Shown piece after piece: positions 6,312 to 14,912 of a DNA stretch of 34,365 nucleotides. Every line of letters starts with the position of its first letter. Within the stretch, counting starts at the first letter, position 1. The position numbers were made by a program, and so were the translations under genes. The DNA comes from Bacteroidota bacterium (lineage in GTDB: Bacteria > Bacteroidota > Bacteroidia > Flavobacteriales_D > Crocinitomicaceae). The notes below the pieces were generated by a model. The model was given only the letters and a program-made list of their open reading frames with translations. It was not told the DNA's origin and made no database searches. The DNA lies in assembly GCA_024280155.1 (NCBI GenBank), contig JAJRQQ010000040.1, positions 1-34,365 on the forward strand. Reading direction: 5' to 3'.

Positions 6312-8417
6312 CTAGCTATCTGAATTTTTATTACTGAAAGTTACTAGATAATTTTGGGCGGTGAGTGAAAAATGCTCTTCTGAACTAAGTTGAGGAGAAG
6401 GAATATGTTGAATACGGATCTGGTTATTCTCTTTACGCACTAGATAGATGCAAAAACCTTTACCATGTTCACATCTTGCTAGTTCATTTGCCGTAATGTA
6501 GAATTGATTGTTTTTAACAGATTTCACCTCAATACATCGTTGCGAATTATCAGTTTCGTTCCAAGAAAGAATGTCATAACCACAACCAAGTCTTTTACTA
6601 TAATCCTGAACTTTTTCAGCCAAGTCAGACCTGCCTGCTTCTTCAAGCCTTTTACGTTCATAATCAAGTACTATGAGTTCTGCTTTTCTTCCATTTTTTC
6701 TTTTTCTTCGCTCTAGTGTTGCCCAATCTTTATTTTGCTCTGGAGGAAGACTGTCAAAATTTCGTTTCTTTTCTGATTTAACTTCATTTTGAGTTGATAT
6801 TGTCTCAAAAACTATTATTGTTTCCGACTCTTCATCATGTTCATTCATCCAATCTTTAAATAGGCCTTGATTACCTATAATCCATAAAAATGAATGTGCA
6901 TCGATAGTTCTAATAGGAGTATCCAATTCATTTACTAACAATTGTTTTGTTTGATGAATAAGCTGATTGTATTCCGAATAGTTTTTCCAGCTAGCCGAAG
7001 CTTGAAGCTTTATATCACAGTCTAACAACTGGAAACTGGTTTCAAAATTTGATGTTGAAATTGGAGCAAATTGATTTTCGTCTTTCAAGAAAAATATGTA
7101 AGCTAACAAGGCATAAATACCACCTATTTGCTCTTTTAATTCATCAAAAGCATCTTCTTCTTCAATCTGATTGTTGAAGAACTCGTAAAAAGTATTTTCT
7201 AATTGAGCTAATCCATCCCCTGTTTCCTTGATGGCTATTAGTCTTCTGTGATCTAGTCCATTTGGTCCATATCTTCCCGAAATATCGACTAAATTATTTC
7301 CATCTACCTCTATTGCTGCTATTGTATTTGTTAAAATTTCACCGCTACCAATCATCGATTCATCCCATTTTTCCAGTTGGAGTGCATTTAGCGCTTTTTC
7401 TCGAAGTTCTAATTTATAGGATTCATTATCGTGAATATATCCTTTATCAAAACCTTCAAACAACTCTCCTGATAAGTGCAAGATGTATTCTTTGAATTGT
7501 GGAAATATTGTTTCAAAGGTTAGTGCAGAAATGGAATACTCAAACAAAATAGATTCATCAACTAACTCTAATTCATTTATCCCTTCAGGTATAACACGAA
7601 TAGTAATACTTTCGCTACCTTTAAGATGCGGATTGTTATCAATGAATTGTTGCTTTTGTGTTGTAAAATAAATTCTACCCGTACCCCGTCCATAGACTCC
7701 GAGTGTTAATCCTGTATAAAGTTGTCTTCGGTATCGAACAGTAACCGTTCTCACATCTTCATCAATATTCAATGTTTCCCTGTAGTTTTTTTGAAATTGA
7801 CCATGATCTGGGAAACTTGCAGGGTAATTGATGGTAACAAGACTATTTTGAATATTAGGCCTTAATCGATTTATTCTGTCCAGATTTTTGAGAAATTGAT
7901 TATCTGAAAAAACAAACTCATTCTCAAAACCATATTGAATAATTAACTGCTGTACAAAAGGTTGAAAGTTATTGAGGTAAAACTGAAAGTTATTTTCCCA
8001 ATTATGAGGGTCTTCAAAATGGTCGAATGTTTTTTTATTCCCCTTTTGATATCTTTTAAGTTTTATATCTTGTTGATTGGTAAGATAGTCTTTGATTTTG
8101 TCATAAAATTCGAGATGAAGCGGTCTTATTTCATCAGGGTATGCAAGCTCGAGATAATTTCCCGTAACGCGATCATTGTGATCCAAGTTAAGTACAAAAC
8201 CTATCGTTTTTGTTTTATTCTTATTGTCACCCTTGTTCCATAGCGGTACGAAAATATAGAAATCGTTTCCTTGAAACCAATAACCATTTTGCAGGCGTGG
8301 TTGATTATTGTTCTGATTTCGTTGACGTAGAGCAAATTTAAAATTTGGTTCTTCTTCCCTTTTTTTCAGGAGTATATCAAAAAGTTCATCGCTGATTTGT
8401 GTAACTAGGTTGTTCAT
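6312..8417 (-). CDS. Large protein with C-terminal NOV/DUF3883 nuclease-like domain
   Basis: A 701-residue protein with no signal peptide or TM segment. The C-terminal 130 residues match the NOV C-terminal/DUF3883 domain: a conserved RKAE helix (about 570), G613-Y614-D615-I and E630-V-K632, the layout of a PD-(D/E)XK active site. A central stretch (YALLAYIFFLKDENQF ... W.NYSEYNQLI ... DAHSFLWIIG) resembles the region found N-terminal to AAA or nuclease modules in McrB-like and related defence proteins, but no Walker motif is present. The first 350 residues are not recognised; one part (GVYGRGTGRIYFTT) is strand-rich. It probably forms an operon with the DUF4268 gene and the acidic gene at 8497. 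The function is probably defence, by domain and neighbourhood only. Confidence 0.7.
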   Translation of the reverse strand: MNNLVTQISDELFDILLKKREEEPNFKFALRQRNQNNNQPRLQNGYWFQGNDFYIFVPLWNKGDNKNKTKTIGFVLNLDHNDRVTGNYLELAYPDEIRPLHLEFYDKIKDYLTNQQDIKLKRYQKGNKKTFDHFEDPHNWENNFQFYLNNFQPFVQQLIIQYGFENEFVFSDNQFLKNLDRINRLRPNIQNSLVTINYPASFPDHGQFQKNYRETLNIDEDVRTVTVRYRRQLYTGLTLGVYGRGTGRIYFTTQKQQFIDNNPHLKGSESITIRVIPEGINELELVDESILFEYSISALTFETIFPQFKEYILHLSGELFEGFDKGYIHDNESYKLELREKALNALQLEKWDESMIGSGEILTNTIAAIEVDGNNLVDISGRYGPNGLDHRRLIAIKETGDGLAQLENTFYEFFNNQIEEEDAFDELKEQIGGIYALLAYIFFLKDENQFAPISTSNFETSFQLLDCDIKLQASASWKNYSEYNQLIHQTKQLLVNELDTPIRTIDAHSFLWIIGNQGLFKDWMNEHDEESETIIVFETISTQNEVKSEKKRNFDSLPPEQNKDWATLERRKRKNGRKAELIVLDYERKRLEEAGRSDLAEKVQDYSKRLGCGYDILSWNETDNSQRCIEVKSVKNNQFYITANELARCEHGKGFCIYLVRKENNQIRIQHIPSPQLSSEEHFSLTAQNYLVTFSNKNSDS

Positions 8418-8496
8418 AGCAATAAGTGTTTAGTTCAATGTTTATACTTTGCCTCCGTCATCATTCCCTTTTCCCACTTCATCTTCACTTGTCATA

Positions 8497-8943
8497 TTAT
8501 TCAGTAACTAGTTCAAAATCTAAAATATCAGCTGCAAGTATCAATAGTGTTGGAGGTGCGCCTCCTGTATCAAGCAAACCTTCCATTTCTGTTCCTACAG
8601 CAGCCTCTGCAAATAAATCCCCTAGATTATTCTCTGACTCATGTAATGCACGTATTGCCTTTCTATATCTAATTTTGACAATGCTACATCCATAGCCTTC
8701 CTCTCTTGCGTCTTCTAGATTATCATAACCAAAAACAACTCCATCATCTACTAATTCAAATTCAACATTTTGTGTTTGATCCAATTCTTGATTTACAGGT
8801 GCCCCTTTAAAAACTCCCTCTGCTTCAATTACTCTCCAGTTTTCTGTATAGTGAAAACATTCACCTTCATGTTCAATCAGCTCTGGATTTAGAAAATTTG
8901 GTACAGATTCAGTTAAATACTCTAATAATTCTTCTGGTTCCAT
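8497..8943 (-). CDS. Small acidic protein, function unknown
   Basis: A 148-residue, strongly acidic protein with no TM or signal. A segment (CFHYTENWRVIEAEGVFKG, then DGVVFGYDNLEDAREEGYG and IVKIRYRKAIRAL) has the look of the N-terminal half of small ADP-ribosyltransferase-like folds, where an H-x-T near the start and an 'FAY..A...G' strand are common. The match is weak and no catalytic glutamate can be assigned, so this is a guess at fold, not function. It begins directly after the decayed hsdS tail and runs in the same direction as the NOV and DUF4268 genes, which suggests one transcript of three genes. It could be a regulator or an antidote for the nucleases. Confidence 0.6.
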   Translation of the reverse strand: MEPEELLEYLTESVPNFLNPELIEHEGECFHYTENWRVIEAEGVFKGAPVNQELDQTQNVEFELVDDGVVFGYDNLEDAREEGYGCSIVKIRYRKAIRALHESENNLGDLFAEAAVGTEMEGLLDTGGAPPTLLILAADILDFELVTE

Positions 8944-8956
8944 ATTCTTTATATTT

Positions 8957-9035
8957 TTTTATCAGCTTCTCCAACACTAACCTGCCCATTCATTAACATT
9001 GATAATAATCAATCTCTTAATTCGAAGGGAGTATT
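8957..9035 (-). pseudogene. hsdS: Decayed copy of the hsdS 3' end
   Basis: Bases 8961-9026 align without gaps to 9921-9986, the codons for the C-terminal helix of HsdS, with about 54 of 66 positions the same. Translated it reads ELRD-stop-LLSMLMNGQVSVGEAD, against ELRDWLLPMLMNGQVTVGEAE in the intact gene; the tryptophan codon has become TGA. It lies right after the PIN gene and just before the acidic gene. It is most simply the leftover tail of a second hsdS allele, so the PIN gene is bracketed by two hsdS tails. Confidence 0.85.
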
Positions 9036-9039
9036 ATTG

Positions 9040-9861
9040 CTATTGATTAATTTCGTATAAATAATGTTTTATTCTTTCATCATTTTCTATATAACTCCTC
9101 CAACTTTTCTCAAATGTTAAGTACTGATCATTTTGTGTTACATAAAGCATGTTTAGCCAATCAACAGCATCATTTGGTTTAAACTTCATGTCTTTGGTTG
9201 TTTCTAGTTTTTTAAAGAAAATCTCTGTAACGATCAGAAATAGTTCAACATTTTCCCATTCAAAATTTTCAAAATTGATAGTATAATCCTTGTCTTTAAC
9301 ATGTTCGTTTAAAAAGGACTTGAGCATTTCTTTATTGATTTCTGAAGGATCTACTTTTAAATGATCTTTTTTTCCAACTCCTTTATTTATATTTTTCCGT
9401 ATTTTCATCAGGTTTTCAGTCCCGAAATTGGCAAAGTCTATTGTTGCACTTCTTGTTTTTTGACATTCTTCAATAATTTTATTTTGAGTTTTCTCATCTA
9501 ATTCTATCTTTTTTGAAATGTCAATTTTTAGAACTTGAGTAAAGTCTTCTAAAACTTTTTTAGTAAGAGAGTCATCAGCAGGGTAATCTGAATCATGATT
9601 GCTAAGAATAAAATCAAATGGATTTACAGGTATTATTGGTCCGCAATTATCATAGATTCCTTTTATTACGCTACAATAAAGTTTTATATCATACGCCATT
9701 GCTTCAGTAGATGCTAATTCAACTAGAGTCAATGATGTCGGTATTAATGATATGTTGTTTGGTTTTTTAAAGGTCCCATTAGCAATACCGTACCAAACAT
9801 TGGTGTCACAAATTACACTTGGTTTTGTCATATCATTTATATAGTTGAATTTTATACTCAT
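9040..9861 (-). CDS. PIN-domain protein at the end of the type I RM operon
   Basis: A 273-residue protein. The N-terminus has the PIN-fold start (SVICDTNVWYGIANG, with D19 and N21) and a conserved glutamate (E48 in LTLVELAS). Near the C-terminus an Asp cluster (NDAVDWLNMLYVTQNDQYLTFEKSW) provides the later metal-binding acids, so it is probably a metal-dependent RNase or a relative. It is longer than toxin-type PINs (about 130 residues) and has an all-helical middle. Its ATG overlaps the hsdS stop (ATGA), so translation is coupled. No antitoxin gene is next to it. Its placement between an intact and a decayed hsdS tail suggests recent arrival by recombination. RNA target and role are unknown. 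Confidence 0.75.
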   Translation of the reverse strand: MSIKFNYINDMTKPSVICDTNVWYGIANGTFKKPNNISLIPTSLTLVELASTEAMAYDIKLYCSVIKGIYDNCGPIIPVNPFDFILSNHDSDYPADDSLTKKVLEDFTQVLKIDISKKIELDEKTQNKIIEECQKTRSATIDFANFGTENLMKIRKNINKGVGKKDHLKVDPSEINKEMLKSFLNEHVKDKDYTINFENFEWENVELFLIVTEIFFKKLETTKDMKFKPNDAVDWLNMLYVTQNDQYLTFEKSWRSYIENDERIKHYLYEINQ

Positions 9862-11129
9862 ACTTTTCCTTTTTTATATTCCCCTCTAGGCTCAGCAGCC
9901 ATATTCATTTGCACTTTCTCTTCTGCTTCTCCAACAGTAACCTGACCATTCATTAACATTGGTAGCAACCAATCTCTGAGTTCGGCTAGTTTTTGATTTT
10001 GTTCAATATTATTGATTAGCTGTTTTCTTATTGAAATCGTTTTGATCGAAAACTTATCCATTAATTCAGTAGTTGGAATTAGAACCTTATGTTTTTTTAA
10101 GTTCTCTTGATTTATTTTCATTTGTATAGAACCTGTTTTTATAAGTACCACATGAATCATCTTTACTAATTGAAAAATAAATTCATTATGTAATTTATTC
10201 TCCGCTTGTATAACGTGAGCATGGTTATTAACCCAGGTTTTACCCCAAATAAATTGAACAATTGGATTTCCGTTTTTATCCATTACAGAACCATCTTCAG
10301 CTAGAAGTATATATTCGTCATCAAAAATGAAATCATTCACATATCCCATCACACTTGTTGCACCATAATATGGAATTGAACCTTCAATTTTTTCTCTTTC
10401 GGCTCTTGACAAAGGAACTCTCATTGAATCAAATATTTTGATGCAATCACCTAAACATCTCACCTCCCACCCCTCAGGGATTTCTCTTTTCAACTCTTCA
10501 TTAAAGACTATTTTACCACCAGACGTTTTGTAAGGCTTTCCATTTTTGTCTGGAAAATCAAACTGAACAAACCAATAATCATAAAGCGTTTTTGCCATGG
10601 CTTCTAACTCACTATTTATTTTGTTGTTGAGGGCTATTTTGGCGTCTAAATCGGAAAGGACTTTGGCTATGGCTTTTTGGGTGGGGAGATTGGGTAATTG
10701 AATTTCTAGATTTTCTATCACATACTTAGACACTTCTTTAAAAGTCGTTCCAGTCCCTAAACTTCCAATATAATCAACTTTAGTTTTTAACCAATAATAC
10801 AAATACTCACTTGAAACTCTACTTGTATCAATTACTAAATTTTTAAATCCTTGATTTGTACACACTTCATTTTTAGCAATAGCAAGCAATCCAATAGGTG
10901 CTCTACTTGAAAGCAATATACTTCCGTTTGGAACTAATGTAGTTGAACAACTGTTATACCCTAATTGCGTTATACTTTTTTCTCCTTTTTCAATATATTT
11001 TGATTTTAATTTTGAAAGATCTTTAGGGGTTATCCACATAATTTCTCCACCATAATAATCATCTCTTTTTGTCGAAGGAGTAGATCCGTTTTTCACTTTT
11101 GCTATATCCTTGATTAAAATTTTACTCAT
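9858..11129 (-). CDS. hsdS: Type I RM specificity subunit HsdS
   Basis: A 423-residue specificity subunit. There are two target recognition domains (about residues 1-150 and 215-370), each beginning with a variable start such as KNGSTPSTKRDDYY. They are separated by the conserved helical spacer (LPTQKAIAKVLSDLDAKIALNNKINSELEAMAKTLYDYWFVQFDF at about 145-195), and a matching second helix sits near the C-terminus (LAELRDWLLPMLMNGQVTV). This matches two half-sites of a bipartite recognition sequence, which cannot be read from the protein. It follows the rhuM-like gene after a 273-bp gap of remnants. Its 3' end is duplicated 960 bases downstream, beyond the PIN gene. Confidence 0.93.
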   Translation of the reverse strand: MSKILIKDIAKVKNGSTPSTKRDDYYGGEIMWITPKDLSKLKSKYIEKGEKSITQLGYNSCSTTLVPNGSILLSSRAPIGLLAIAKNEVCTNQGFKNLVIDTSRVSSEYLYYWLKTKVDYIGSLGTGTTFKEVSKYVIENLEIQLPNLPTQKAIAKVLSDLDAKIALNNKINSELEAMAKTLYDYWFVQFDFPDKNGKPYKTSGGKIVFNEELKREIPEGWEVRCLGDCIKIFDSMRVPLSRAEREKIEGSIPYYGATSVMGYVNDFIFDDEYILLAEDGSVMDKNGNPIVQFIWGKTWVNNHAHVIQAENKLHNEFIFQLVKMIHVVLIKTGSIQMKINQENLKKHKVLIPTTELMDKFSIKTISIRKQLINNIEQNQKLAELRDWLLPMLMNGQVTVGEAEEKVQMNMAAEPRGEYKKGKV

Positions 11130-11402
11130 GCCTCAAAGTTTTTAGCTGTTATTTTTATCTCGCTAAGGCGCAAAGGCGCAAAGGTTTTTTGCTTGGTGGA
11201 TTGATGAATTGGCAAGCGTTTTTTAATTATTTTCATACCTCAAATTTTTCAAGTTTCCTTAATTTCTTCCTCCAATCCTGAAAGGATTATATATTTATAA
11301 AAACAATTAATCGTTAGCTTATTTGATCCTTTCGGGGTCATACCACACACAAAACGAGCGTTTATATAAGCGTTTGTATCCATTGGGTTTGTATGTCCAA
11401 TA
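11130..11402. repeat. 273-bp gap between the hsdS and rhuM-like genes: hsdM-end remnant and simple repeats
   Basis: No gene is supported here. The gap holds a short direct repeat (GGCGCAAA twice in 11166-11184), a hairpin AATCCT/AGGATT near 11274-11288, and at 11234-11270 a decayed copy of the hsdM 3' end. That copy reads like the sequence before the rhuM start at 12429-12467 (GAAATTAA ... TTGAGGTATGA), with at least one indel. A third, shorter version precedes hsdS (11127-11145). The gap therefore looks like what remains of an inserted and deleted cassette. Confidence 0.5.
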
Positions 11403-12431
11403 TTATTTATCATCTTTCAGTTGTTTTTTAATCAGTTTATCAAAATCGCTTTCAAAAAGGCGGTCTTGTGTAATTCGGTAGATTTCAAATTCGGTTTCGG
11501 CTTTATTTTTCGCCATCTCTGTAGTTATTGTTCCTGCGTTTTCCAGTATTTCACTTTCGTTAAATTCTAAAAACTTATCTAACCATTCCGCCCAATCTTG
11601 CATGGTCATGGATATGTTTCGCTTGGCTCTTTCTTCTGCTAAATCAAGGTAGGCATTTACTACGCGCCCCAAAGATTCTAATTCTTCTTTTGTTAAATAG
11701 TTTTTGGCAATGCTTACATCTGTTTTTATTACTTTACCGTTTGGGCTGTTTTTCCAACTGGTTAAACCCATTTTTTCATTTTTGCTGTTGGCTCTACTAT
11801 ATATTAATTCTGCTGCGGTATTGCCATGTATTCCATAGTGCATTTTATTTTGAACTTTAGCAAAAAACAATCTTGTTGTTTTTCCATCTTTGTTATAATC
11901 TAAACTGGTGGCATATATATCTGTTATTTTTTGATAAAACTGCCGTTCGCTCAACCGTATTTCTCTTATTTCAGATAAAAGCTCTTCAAAATAATTTTTA
12001 TTTAAATAACTTCCGTTTTCTAACCTTTTTTTATCTAAAACAAATCCTTTAATAGCAAACTCTTGCAATACTTTAGTCGCCCATTGTCTAAACTGTGTTG
12101 CACGCAAAGAGTTTACGCGATAGCCGACAGAAATAATAACATCAAGATTGTAAAAAGACACATTTCGAGTTACCTCTCGCTTGCCTTCTTTCTGAACTAT
12201 TGGGAATTTCCCAATAGTTGATTCCTTATCTAATTCATTTGAATTGTAAATATTTTTAATATGCTCGTTTATAGTGCTTACATCAACCTCAAAAAGAGTT
12301 GCTATTAGTGTTTGAGATAGCCAAACGGTTTCATCTTCATATCTAGCCTCTATACTTTTTTCTCCTGCAATAGATGTAAAGGTTAAAAACTCAACAGTAC
12401 TATTGCGTATCAGTTTGTTTTTATTGCTCAT
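11403..12431 (-). CDS. RhuM-family protein inside the type I RM operon
   Basis: A 342-residue protein of the RhuM (COG3943) family. The pattern VWLSQTLIATLFEVDVSTINEH near the start, then RNVSFYNLDVIISVGYRVNSLRATQFRQWA, then GFVLDKKRL, is the family hallmark, and the C-terminal half is helical. RhuM proteins are often found within type I RM operons; a direct role in restriction has not been settled. It overlaps the hsdM 3' end by 11 bases, so it is part of the transcript. A repeat of the hsdM-end junction before the next gene suggests it was inserted as a cassette. Possible DNA-binding through the N-terminal domain is inference. Confidence 0.85.
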   Translation of the reverse strand: MSNKNKLIRNSTVEFLTFTSIAGEKSIEARYEDETVWLSQTLIATLFEVDVSTINEHIKNIYNSNELDKESTIGKFPIVQKEGKREVTRNVSFYNLDVIISVGYRVNSLRATQFRQWATKVLQEFAIKGFVLDKKRLENGSYLNKNYFEELLSEIREIRLSERQFYQKITDIYATSLDYNKDGKTTRLFFAKVQNKMHYGIHGNTAAELIYSRANSKNEKMGLTSWKNSPNGKVIKTDVSIAKNYLTKEELESLGRVVNAYLDLAEERAKRNISMTMQDWAEWLDKFLEFNESEILENAGTITTEMAKNKAETEFEIYRITQDRLFESDFDKLIKKQLKDDK

Positions 12432-14046
12432 ACCTCAAGGTTTTTAAATTCCCTTTAATTTCTTTTTCTAAAACTTTACTTTCAGCAAATAGGTTTTCTA
12501 AATTACTTTCAAAACCTTTCATTTTGGCTTCAAACTCTTCTGGGGTAATGTCGGTGTATTCAATTTTTACTTCAAAATACTGCCCTGCGCTTAGGCTGTA
12601 GTTTTTGGCTTTTATGTCATCATAACTTACCGCTACCGAGAAATCTTCTACTTGTTTGGTTTGGTTAAAGGTGTCTATAATTCTTTGCTCTTCTGCACTA
12701 GACAATACTGTTTTTTGGTTTTTGCCTTCTTTTACTTTTGTACCTAGGTTAGAAGCGTCTATCAATACGACATCTTTTTTGTTGGTAGCATCCAAAAACA
12801 AGATACTCACATTGGTTCCTGTGGTGGCAAAAATATTAGAGGGCATAGATACTACGCCTTTTAGTATTTTGCTTTCTACCATTTTGGTTCTTATCTTTTT
12901 GTCAATTCCACTTTGAGCGGTTATAAAACCTGTAGGTACTACTATGGCTGCTTTACCTTTAGCAGTTAAACTGTGCATGATGTGTTGCAAAAACATCAGG
13001 TAAATGGCCATGGAGTCTTTTTTGCTTTTAGGCACATTTGGTATGCCTGCAAAAAAGCGTTCGTTGTTGGCTTTGGTGTCTAAATCTGCACTGTAATCAG
13101 AAAAATCTAACTTAAAAGGTGGGTTTGAAACGATATAATCAAATTTTTCTAGCTGTCCGTTGTCTTGTTTGTGGTAAGGGTGTAAAATAGTGTTACCTTG
13201 TATTATGTTTTGGATAGGATGTACCAGGTTGTTCAGTATCAAATTCAATCGCAGTAAACTAGAAGATTTTTGAGAAATGTCTTGCGAGTAAATGGTACAC
13301 TTATCTTCTCCAATGGCGTGTGCTAAATTCATTAATAGCGTTCCTGAACCAGCAGAGGGGTCGTAGCAGGTTACATTTTTCACATCTCCTGTTACCAAGC
13401 AAGCTGCCATTATTTTGGCTACGGCATGAGGTGTAAAGTACTCAGCATATTTACCACCACTGTCTTTGTTATAGTCCGAAATTAGGTATTCAAATATGGT
13501 GGCGTAAAAATCGTACTTCTCATTAAAAATTCGTTCAAAACTAAAGTTGATGAGCTTGTTTACAATGGCTTTGCAAAATGCATCTCGCTTAGAAATGGTT
13601 ACAAATTCAGAGATGCGATCAAACAAAATTACTTTTGCGCCACCGTCTTCTTTTACTGAGAAAATATCGGTGTTTAGTTTGGCTATATCCATTAAGGTGT
13701 CGTCAAACAATTTAGCAAAGTCAGGTTCGTCTTGCTTGTGATACAAAGACGCTATAAAATGATCGGGCTGTATGATTGCTGTGCCTTCACTGAGTTGCAT
13801 GAGTAGCATTTGGTAGTCGTCTTTTGGATACTTACTCAATGTTTCTTGCCAGTTGTCGTCTTTGGCTAAAGCAGGTTCTAATTGCTTTACCTCATAGGCA
13901 AACTTATCGTTTAAGAACTTGTACAAAAATACTTGGGTAATGATTTTAAATTCATTGCCGTCATTTCCTAATCCGTAATTGGCACAAACGCCTTTTAGGT
14001 CGTCTATGAGTTCTTTTACTTTGTTTTCGAAATCTTTACTTGTCAT
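12421..14046 (-). CDS. hsdM: Type I RM DNA methyltransferase HsdM
   Basis: A 541-residue adenine methyltransferase. The N-terminal helical domain (1-180) is followed by the SAM-binding motif I (DPSAGSGTL, about residues 229-237) and the catalytic motif IV (NPPF, about 308-311), all intact. It methylates the recognition site bound by HsdS and with HsdR forms the restriction complex. It lies between the bro-like and rhuM-like genes, overlapping each by 11 bases. With HsdS intact and HsdR broken, it could act alone as a methyltransferase. Confidence 0.95.
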   Translation of the reverse strand: MTSKDFENKVKELIDDLKGVCANYGLGNDGNEFKIITQVFLYKFLNDKFAYEVKQLEPALAKDDNWQETLSKYPKDDYQMLLMQLSEGTAIIQPDHFIASLYHKQDEPDFAKLFDDTLMDIAKLNTDIFSVKEDGGAKVILFDRISEFVTISKRDAFCKAIVNKLINFSFERIFNEKYDFYATIFEYLISDYNKDSGGKYAEYFTPHAVAKIMAACLVTGDVKNVTCYDPSAGSGTLLMNLAHAIGEDKCTIYSQDISQKSSSLLRLNLILNNLVHPIQNIIQGNTILHPYHKQDNGQLEKFDYIVSNPPFKLDFSDYSADLDTKANNERFFAGIPNVPKSKKDSMAIYLMFLQHIMHSLTAKGKAAIVVPTGFITAQSGIDKKIRTKMVESKILKGVVSMPSNIFATTGTNVSILFLDATNKKDVVLIDASNLGTKVKEGKNQKTVLSSAEEQRIIDTFNQTKQVEDFSVAVSYDDIKAKNYSLSAGQYFEVKIEYTDITPEEFEAKMKGFESNLENLFAESKVLEKEIKGNLKTLRYEQ

Positions 14047-14902
14047 TTTGTTTCTTCTTTGAAGCTTTTTTATTTTCTATCTTATTTTGTGCTAAAACAG
14101 TTTTTGCATTTAATTTAGAAACTACTTTTTTTCCTGTTTTAGATTCTAATTCCTTCATAGCTACTTTGGCTACATTACCACCTTGTTTGGCTACTTGTTT
14201 ACTTTCTGTAAATGTTTCGGGGTTAGTTGCCTGCGAAATGTCTTTGGTAGAAGCTTCTGCCAACATGTTTAAAATCAACTCGGTATTGGTCATGTTATCT
14301 CTCAGGTTTTCTTTTTTCAATCCTTTCAAAACCTTATACTCTTTGGTGGTATTCCCCGACCAAGCTTTGTAAATAATATCCGTTAAGGTAGCAAACTGCA
14401 TTCCTTCTTTTAATCCTCTAGCTTTCCATTCGTCTGTTAATTCTTTACGGACTTCAATGCTTTTTAAACGCTGATTAATCCAGTTTTCAGAATATCCTAA
14501 CTGCATATATTGTTCTAAAGCTCTGTCTATTGTTAATTCAGGATCTTGTAATTCATCTAACCGTTCAGCTGCTACTTGTGCCAACCAAATTTTAAAAGGT
14601 TCTGCCTTAGGTGATGGAATGGATTGAATTAAACGAAACAGTTGTTCTGTATCGGCAACATCTGTTTGTCTCATTTTACCATCTTTAGCCAACATTTTCA
14701 ACCCGTGACAATTCGTCACGGTTTCATTTCCTTCAGCCTTTAATCGCTGTTTTAGTTTTCTCCAATAAGCCGTTGCGTCAATACTTTCGGTTAAAACAGC
14801 CACTACATCAACAATCGAGATGTACCATTTTTCTTGATCTGCGTCCCAAAGTGTACGCACCTCTTTATCGTCAAATAGTTTTATATTATTTTCTTTTTTC
14901 AT
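14036..14902 (-). CDS. BRO-N family protein inside the type I RM operon
   Basis: A 289-residue protein from the ATG at 14902. The N-terminal 110 residues match the BRO-N pattern (IKLFDDKEVRTLWDADQEKWYISIVDVVAVL... YWRKLKQRL ... MLAKDGKMRQTDVADTEQLFRLIQSIPSPKAEPFKIWL), as in phage antirepressors and in DinD-like proteins. The C-terminal half is helical with a Lys-rich end. Genes of this kind are common in type I RM operons, with unclear function. It lies 10 bases after the HsdR C-terminal fragment and overlaps hsdM by 11 bases. A role as a DNA-binding partner or regulator is inference. Confidence 0.8.
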   Translation of the reverse strand: MKKENNIKLFDDKEVRTLWDADQEKWYISIVDVVAVLTESIDATAYWRKLKQRLKAEGNETVTNCHGLKMLAKDGKMRQTDVADTEQLFRLIQSIPSPKAEPFKIWLAQVAAERLDELQDPELTIDRALEQYMQLGYSENWINQRLKSIEVRKELTDEWKARGLKEGMQFATLTDIIYKAWSGNTTKEYKVLKGLKKENLRDNMTNTELILNMLAEASTKDISQATNPETFTESKQVAKQGGNVAKVAMKELESKTGKKVVSKLNAKTVLAQNKIENKKASKKKQNDK

Positions 14903-14912
14903 CCGCAATTAT

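Noticed and set aside
11127-11236. 36-codon open frame starting at the gap copy of the junction and overlapping the hsdS start
   Set aside because: Its sequence comes mostly from the simple GGCGCAAA repeat and the duplicated junction; it has no features of a real protein.
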